Shown here: one piece after another, positions 60,468 to 64,000 of the stretch | Position numbering within the stretch: position 1 is the first letter of the stretch | Layout of the letters: each line of letters opens with the position of its first letter | Source: Sulfurirhabdus autotrophica | Lineage (GTDB): Bacteria; Pseudomonadota; Gammaproteobacteria; Burkholderiales; SMCO01 | NCBI RefSeq assembly: GCF_004346685.1 | Contig: NZ_SMCO01000016.1 | Location: 1 to 64,000, forward strand | Direction: 5' to 3' | DNA: 64,000 nt | Made by a program: the position numbers and the translations under genes | Notes under the pieces: generated by a model | The model's database searches: none | Seen by the model: only the letters and a program-made list of their open reading frames with translations | Told to the model about the DNA's origin: nothing

Positions 60468-61331
60468 ATGGCTGAAAGCAATAAAAACACTGAGCAAACC
60501 CGCGAATTTCACTTTACCGTGAAAGATTTCGATCGCATTCGCAAACTCATCTACGATCATGCCGGCATATCACTTAATCAGTCTAAAGAAGACATGGTCT
60601 ACAGCCGCCTGGCAAGACGCCTGCGCGCTACCGGATTACAGACATTTGACCAATATCTGGCCTTTCTTGAGACCAATGATGCCGCAGAGTGGGAAGCGTT
60701 CACTAATTCCCTTACAACCAATCTCACCTCTTTTTTTCGTGAGCCCCATCATTTTCCAATTCTGACAGAGCACATACAGCAACACAAAAACACACACCCC
60801 ATCATGTTATGGTGCTCAGCTTCCTCAACAGGAGAAGAACCCTACTCCATGGCCATGACAATGGTCGATTTATTTGGCAGCTACACGCCGCCAGTCAAAA
60901 TTCTGGCAACGGATCTGGACACCAATGTTTTAGCGATTGCCCGAGAAGGCGTTTATCCTTTGGATCGCATAGAAAAGTTACCTGAAGATACGGTTAAACG
61001 CTTTTTTTTAAAAGGCACAGGAACGCAGGCAGGGCACGTTAAAGTTCGCCAGGAATTACGTGATATGATCACTTTCAGGCAAATAAATCTGCTGGCCCCC
61101 ACCTGGTCAATCAGGGGGCCATTTGATGCTATTTTTTGTCGCAACGTGATGATTTATTTTGATAAGCAAACCCAGTACAACATACTGGAAAAATTTGTGC
61201 CGCTGATGCAACCGGACGGCTTATTATTCGCAGGCCATTCTGAAAGTTTTTACCATGCGGCCAATTTATTTAAATTACGCAGCAAAACAGTTTATGAGCT
61301 TGCTGCAAATGCCCAACATAAAACGCGCTGA
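60468..61331 (+). CDS. cheR: CheR receptor methyltransferase
   Basis: CheR methylates receptor glutamates with SAM. This 287-residue protein has the N-terminal helical domain (SLNQSKEDMVYSRLARRLRA), NLTSFFREPHHFP, the SAM site WCSASSTGEEPYSM, and FCRNVMIYFDKQTQ. The beta-subdomain that binds the receptor pentapeptide is present in length, which fits the EWEEF tail of the receptor just upstream. A perfect hairpin separates it from that gene. Confidence 0.94.
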   Translation: MAESNKNTEQTREFHFTVKDFDRIRKLIYDHAGISLNQSKEDMVYSRLARRLRATGLQTFDQYLAFLETNDAAEWEAFTNSLTTNLTSFFREPHHFPILTEHIQQHKNTHPIMLWCSASSTGEEPYSMAMTMVDLFGSYTPPVKILATDLDTNVLAIAREGVYPLDRIEKLPEDTVKRFFLKGTGTQAGHVKVRQELRDMITFRQINLLAPTWSIRGPFDAIFCRNVMIYFDKQTQYNILEKFVPLMQPDGLLFAGHSESFYHAANLFKLRSKTVYELAANAQHKTR

Positions 61332-61382
61332 CCCGCATGAAGATCAAACCAATTTTTAGCAGCCAAACGGAATATTGCTTTC

Positions 61383-61997
61383 ATGGCTAACCACGGGTTT
61401 GAAGAAGTTGCCGCGCCCAATGTATATTGGGATCGGACTTTCGATATCGATGCGGCAAAAATCATGCCGGGCGAATACTTTGTTACAGGGCGCGATATGG
61501 TATTGGTTACGGTGCTCGGCTCCTGCGTTGCCGCCTGTATCCGCGACCGCACCACCGGCATTGGTGGTATGAACCACTTCATGCTGCCAGATAGTGGCCA
61601 GGATCAAAACAATCCGCTCAGTAGTTCCGCCCGCTATGGCACTTATGCAATGGAAATGATGATCAACCAACTCACCAAGCTTGGTGCAAAACGTCAGAAT
61701 TTTGAAGCCAAACTGTTTGGTGGCGGCAATGTGTTACGTGGATTTACGGTAGCGAACATAGGTGAGCGCAATGCCCAGTTTGCATTAGACTATCTTGCTA
61801 CAGAACGTATCAAGGTTGTCGCTCAGGACTTGCTGGACATCCACCCTAGAAAAGTCTATTACTTCCCGGCAACAGGAAAAGTTATGGTCAAAAAACTCAA
61901 ACGTGTTCATAACGACACAATTATTGCCCGTGAAAAAGAATACAATTCTCGCCTGAGTTATTCCAAAATGGAAGGCGACATCGAACTGTTTACATGA
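61383..61997 (+). CDS. cheD: CheD receptor deamidase
   Basis: CheD deamidates receptor glutamines. This 204-residue protein has the catalytic Cys in LGSCVAACIRD, the His in GGMNHFMLPD, and the Thr/Ser site in KLFGGGNVLRGFT. It begins at ATG 61383, 51 bases after cheR. It lies between cheR and cheB, the usual order in betaproteobacteria. Confidence 0.93.
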   Translation: MANHGFEEVAAPNVYWDRTFDIDAAKIMPGEYFVTGRDMVLVTVLGSCVAACIRDRTTGIGGMNHFMLPDSGQDQNNPLSSSARYGTYAMEMMINQLTKLGAKRQNFEAKLFGGGNVLRGFTVANIGERNAQFALDYLATERIKVVAQDLLDIHPRKVYYFPATGKVMVKKLKRVHNDTIIAREKEYNSRLSYSKMEGDIELFT

Positions 61998-62036
61998 TAT
62001 TCAAGTTTACTCCTCCATGAGGGTTATGAAGAAAAT

Positions 62037-63107
62037 ATGAAAATAAAAGTACTCATCATTGACGACTCCGCCTTAATCCGCAGCGTGTTGAAGGAAGTGA
62101 TCAACAGCCAACCTGATATGGAAGTGGTGGGTACCGCCCCTGATCCGCTAATAGCACGTGAAATGATCAAAGAGCTCACACCGGATGTGTTAACTCTGGA
62201 TGTAGAAATGCCCAAGATGGACGGCCTGAACTTCCTCGAAAAACTGATGCGACTTCACCCCCTGCCTGTCGTAATGATATCCGCCTACACAGAAGGTGGC
62301 TCAAGCATCACCTTCAAGGCACTTGAGTTAGGCGCAGTGGACTTTGTCACCAAGCCCAAACTCGATATTTCTAAAAACATTCTGGAGAATAGTAACGAAA
62401 TTACAGACAAAATACGCGCAGCTGCCAAGGCAAAACTGAAAAACACTGCCTCGTTCAATATCACCCAAAGCCATACTGCTGACGCTGTATTACCTTCAGT
62501 ATCCAACGCTATCATCAGCACTGAAAAAATCATTATCATCGGGGCATCTACCGGCGGAACAGAAGCGATTAAAGAAGTGCTAATACAAATGCCGGCAGAC
62601 TGCCCTGCCATTGTGGTAACCCAGCACATGCCGGAAGCCTTTACCAAATCTTTTGCAGAACGCTTAAACAGCGTATGCAAAATCACTGTCAAAGAAGCAG
62701 AAAACAATGAGCGAATATTGCCAGGGCATGCTTACATAGCACCCGGGCATTCACATTTACTGATCAGGCGCAGTGGTGTCAATTACATGACCGAACTCAG
62801 TCAAGCACCTCCCGTCAACCGTCACCGACCGTCGGTAGATGTGCTTTTCAGATCAGCCGCCAATTTCGCAGGAAAAAACGCTATCGGCGTTATCCTCACA
62901 GGCATGGGCAAAGATGGCGCACAGGGAATGCTGGAAATGAAACAGGCCGGGGCCTATAACTTTGCTCAAAACGAAGCAAGTTGCGTGGTATACGGCATGC
63001 CTAAAGAAGCTGTTGCTGCGGGGGGCGTAGATGAAATCGTTGTGTTGCAGGACATATCACGAAAAATCCTCGCGTATATTTCCAGCCAGAAAAGCAAAAC
63101 TACTTAA
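62037..63107 (+). CDS. cheB: CheB receptor methylesterase
   Basis: CheB removes receptor methyl groups when phosphorylated by CheA. This 356-residue protein has a receiver domain ([14 protein letters not shown], phospho-Asp in [12 protein letters not shown], then VTKPKLD). A catalytic domain follows with the Ser in [10 protein letters not shown], the His in [12 protein letters not shown], and the Asp in [11 protein letters not shown]. It is the last chemotaxis gene. There is no clear terminator behind it; the tRNA gene on the other strand begins about 50 bases on. Confidence 0.95.
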   Translation: MKIKVLIIDDSALIRSVLKEVINSQPDMEVVGTAPDPLIAREMIKELTPDVLTLDVEMPKMDGLNFLEKLMRLHPLPVVMISAYTEGGSSITFKALELGAVDFVTKPKLDISKNILENSNEITDKIRAAAKAKLKNTASFNITQSHTADAVLPSVSNAIISTEKIIIIGASTGGTEAIKEVLIQMPADCPAIVVTQHMPEAFTKSFAERLNSVCKITVKEAENNERILPGHAYIAPGHSHLLIRRSGVNYMTELSQAPPVNRHRPSVDVLFRSAANFAGKNAIGVILTGMGKDGAQGMLEMKQAGAYNFAQNEASCVVYGMPKEAVAAGGVDEIVVLQDISRKILAYISSQKSKTT

Positions 63108-63156
63108 AGTTAAAAATTTAACAGTTTTAAAGTGGCTACTCAGGGAAACACTTGAT

Positions 63157-63233
63157 TGGTGCGCCCGACAGGAGTCGAACCTGTGACCTTTGGCTTCGGA
63201 AACCAACACTCTATCCAACTGAGCTACGGGCGC
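63157..63233 (-). tRNA. tRNA-Arg (anticodon CCG)
   Basis: On the minus strand the sequence folds as a full cloverleaf: acceptor GCGCCCG/CGGGCGC, D stem GCTC/GAGT, anticodon stem TTGGT/GCCAA with loop TTCCGAA (anticodon CCG, codon CGG), variable AGGTC, T arm ACAGG-TTCGACT-CCTGT, discriminator A and encoded CCA. Length is 77 bases. A TATAAT (complement of 63243-63248) just upstream is its likely -10. Confidence 0.97.
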
Positions 63234-63282
63234 AAAAATGCCATTATAACGATTTTTCTTAAAAACTCCTACGTTGATGCTT

Positions 63283-63310
63283 TTGCGGTTTTGCATTTTC
63301 CCGTTATAAT
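63283..63310 (+). promoter_or_regulatory. Promoter of the membrane cytochrome c5 gene
   Basis: TTGCGG (63283-63288) and a consensus TATAAT (63305-63310) with 16 bases between predict a start near 63317 and a leader of about 49 bases. No FNR box is seen, so this copy is probably constitutive. Confidence 0.6.
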
Positions 63311-63365
63311 TGCGGGTTTATTAAATAGCATTTAAGACCATCTACTCAATATTAAGGATGCAATC

Positions 63366-63920
63366 ATGAGCGAACAAAATGTCGGGATGACAAAAACAAC
63401 CCCGCAACAAGTCATCATCGCCACACTGGCAGGCTTGTTTGCGCCGTTACTTGCCATATTTCTAGTCATACAACTGGTATTGGGCATTCAGTCCGGGCAC
63501 AGTAACAAAGTTACTGCGGATACTTCTGATACCGCTGTTATCGAACGGATCAAGCCTGTTGGTGAAGTAAAAGTCGTGGATGCTAATGCACCTAAAGTTG
63601 AAAAGAGCGGTGAAGAAGTTTTCAATGCCGTCTGTACTGCATGCCACACACCGGGTGCTCTGGGTGCGCCTAAATATGGCAACAAGGGCGATTGGGGTCC
63701 TCGCATAGCTCAAGGCTACCAGACACTGATCAAGCATGCGATCGAAGGTATTCGCCAGATGCCAGCCCGTGGTGGTGATGCCGAGTTGTCTGATACAGAA
63801 ATGGCTCGTGCCGTTGCTTACATGGCAAATTCTGCAGGTGCCAAGTTTACCGCGCCAGAGCCAGCTGCTGCTCCTGCACCTGCCGCTGCTGCCGCACCTG
63901 CGGACGCCGCCAAGAAATAA
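63366..63920 (+). CDS. Membrane-anchored cytochrome c5
   Basis: This 184-residue protein has one N-terminal membrane helix (about 17-42), a linker, and a class I cytochrome c domain with heme motif CTACH and distal Met near RQMPARGG. It ends in an Ala/Pro-rich tail. The core GNKGDWGPRIAQGYQTLIKHAI matches the lipoprotein cytochrome c5 at 21668-22126. It is probably a periplasmic electron carrier anchored in the inner membrane. Confidence 0.92.
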   Translation: MSEQNVGMTKTTPQQVIIATLAGLFAPLLAIFLVIQLVLGIQSGHSNKVTADTSDTAVIERIKPVGEVKVVDANAPKVEKSGEEVFNAVCTACHTPGALGAPKYGNKGDWGPRIAQGYQTLIKHAIEGIRQMPARGGDAELSDTEMARAVAYMANSAGAKFTAPEPAAAPAPAAAAAPADAAKK

Positions 63921-63938
63921 TCTTCAATTTTTTGAAGA
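63921..63938. other. Hairpin just after the cytochrome c5 stop
   Basis: TCTTCAA (63921-63927), a loop of four T, and TTGAAGA (63932-63938) form a small hairpin. The full terminator follows at 63946-63977. Confidence 0.5.
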
Positions 63939-63945
63939 TATCTGA

Positions 63946-63977
63946 AAAAGCACCGGTTAGCGCCGGTGCTTTTTTTT
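63946..63977 (+). terminator. Rho-independent terminator after cytochrome c5
   Basis: Arms AAAAGCACCGG (63946-63956) and CCGGTGCTTTT (63963-63973) with loop TTAGCG are followed by T to 63977. It is strong and may also act in the other direction because of the leading A-run. Confidence 0.92.
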
Positions 63978-64000
63978 ACACATAACATTTTCGATCACAC

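Noticed and set aside
1-64000. Mobile elements, CRISPR arrays, phage genes, toxin-antitoxin or defence systems
   Set aside because: I looked for transposases, integrases, regular short repeats and typical defence families on both strands and saw none.

Overview
The window reads as a chromosome segment of a facultatively anaerobic, motile, denitrifying betaproteobacterium, probably of the Nitrosomonadales/Gallionellaceae/Sulfuricellaceae type. The placement rests on gene content only: narK1K2GHJI with a trailing parvulin, a clade I nos operon with nosR, two cytochromes c5, UbiUVT and OmpR/EnvZ. No 16S gene or other phylogenetic marker is present. There is no integrase, transposase, CRISPR array or phage gene, so it looks like core or stable accessory chromosome.

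Layout. (1) 0.2-12.3 kb holds two nitric-oxide-response modules around an oxygen-independent ubiquinone cluster. The first module is a minus-strand operon (DUF2249, NnrS-like membrane protein, FmdE-like protein, unknown protein, NnrS) behind a good NsrR-type operator. Diverging from it is a plus-strand operon yhcC-ubiU-ubiV-(lipoate ligase/DUF116 fusion)-ubiT, which meets a cysteine-free, Dnr-like Crp/Fnr regulator tail to tail. The second module (hemerythrin, DUF2249, 12-TM NnrS-like protein) lies behind a perfect FNR/Dnr box. (2) 12.3-21.6 kb is nosZ, nosR, a small membrane protein, nosDFYL and two unrecognised small genes, with FNR/Dnr boxes before nosZ and nosR. (3) 21.7-25.7 kb is a lipoprotein cytochrome c5, then anaerobic ribonucleotide reductase under a tandem NrdR operator. 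The reductase is split: the glycyl-radical segment is its own 71-residue gene. (4) 25.8-36.8 kb is signalling: a stressosome-like operon (GGDEF, RsbT/PP2C fusion, RsbR, degenerate RsbS), two secreted charged proteins, OmpR/EnvZ, and a six-PAS GGDEF-EAL protein with a C-terminal CZB-like zinc domain. (5) 37.3-53.2 kb is a small gene with an ATT start, an HExxH membrane protein, the narK1-narK2-narGHJI-ppiC-flavoprotein run on the minus strand, and narXL on the plus strand with a perfect 7-2-7 NarL site. (6) 53.4-63.1 kb is a chemotaxis operon behind a sigma-28 promoter: a membrane CheZ-like protein, cheY, cheA, cheW, an Aer-type receptor, cheR, cheD, cheB. (7) The right end has tRNA-Arg(CCG) and a second cytochrome c5.

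Together these genes describe a cell that reduces nitrate to nitrite and N2O to N2, makes quinone and dNTPs without oxygen, resists nitric oxide, and steers by redox or energy state. Nitrite and NO reductases are not in the window. Several regulators found by motif (NsrR, FNR/Dnr, NarL, NrdR, sigma-28) match the genes they precede. The items most worth a second look are the split NrdD, the LplA-DUF116 fusion inside the ubiUVT operon, the stressosome operon with an RsbS lacking its phosphoacceptor, the CZB-like PAS-GGDEF-EAL protein, and the membrane-anchored CheZ-like protein.
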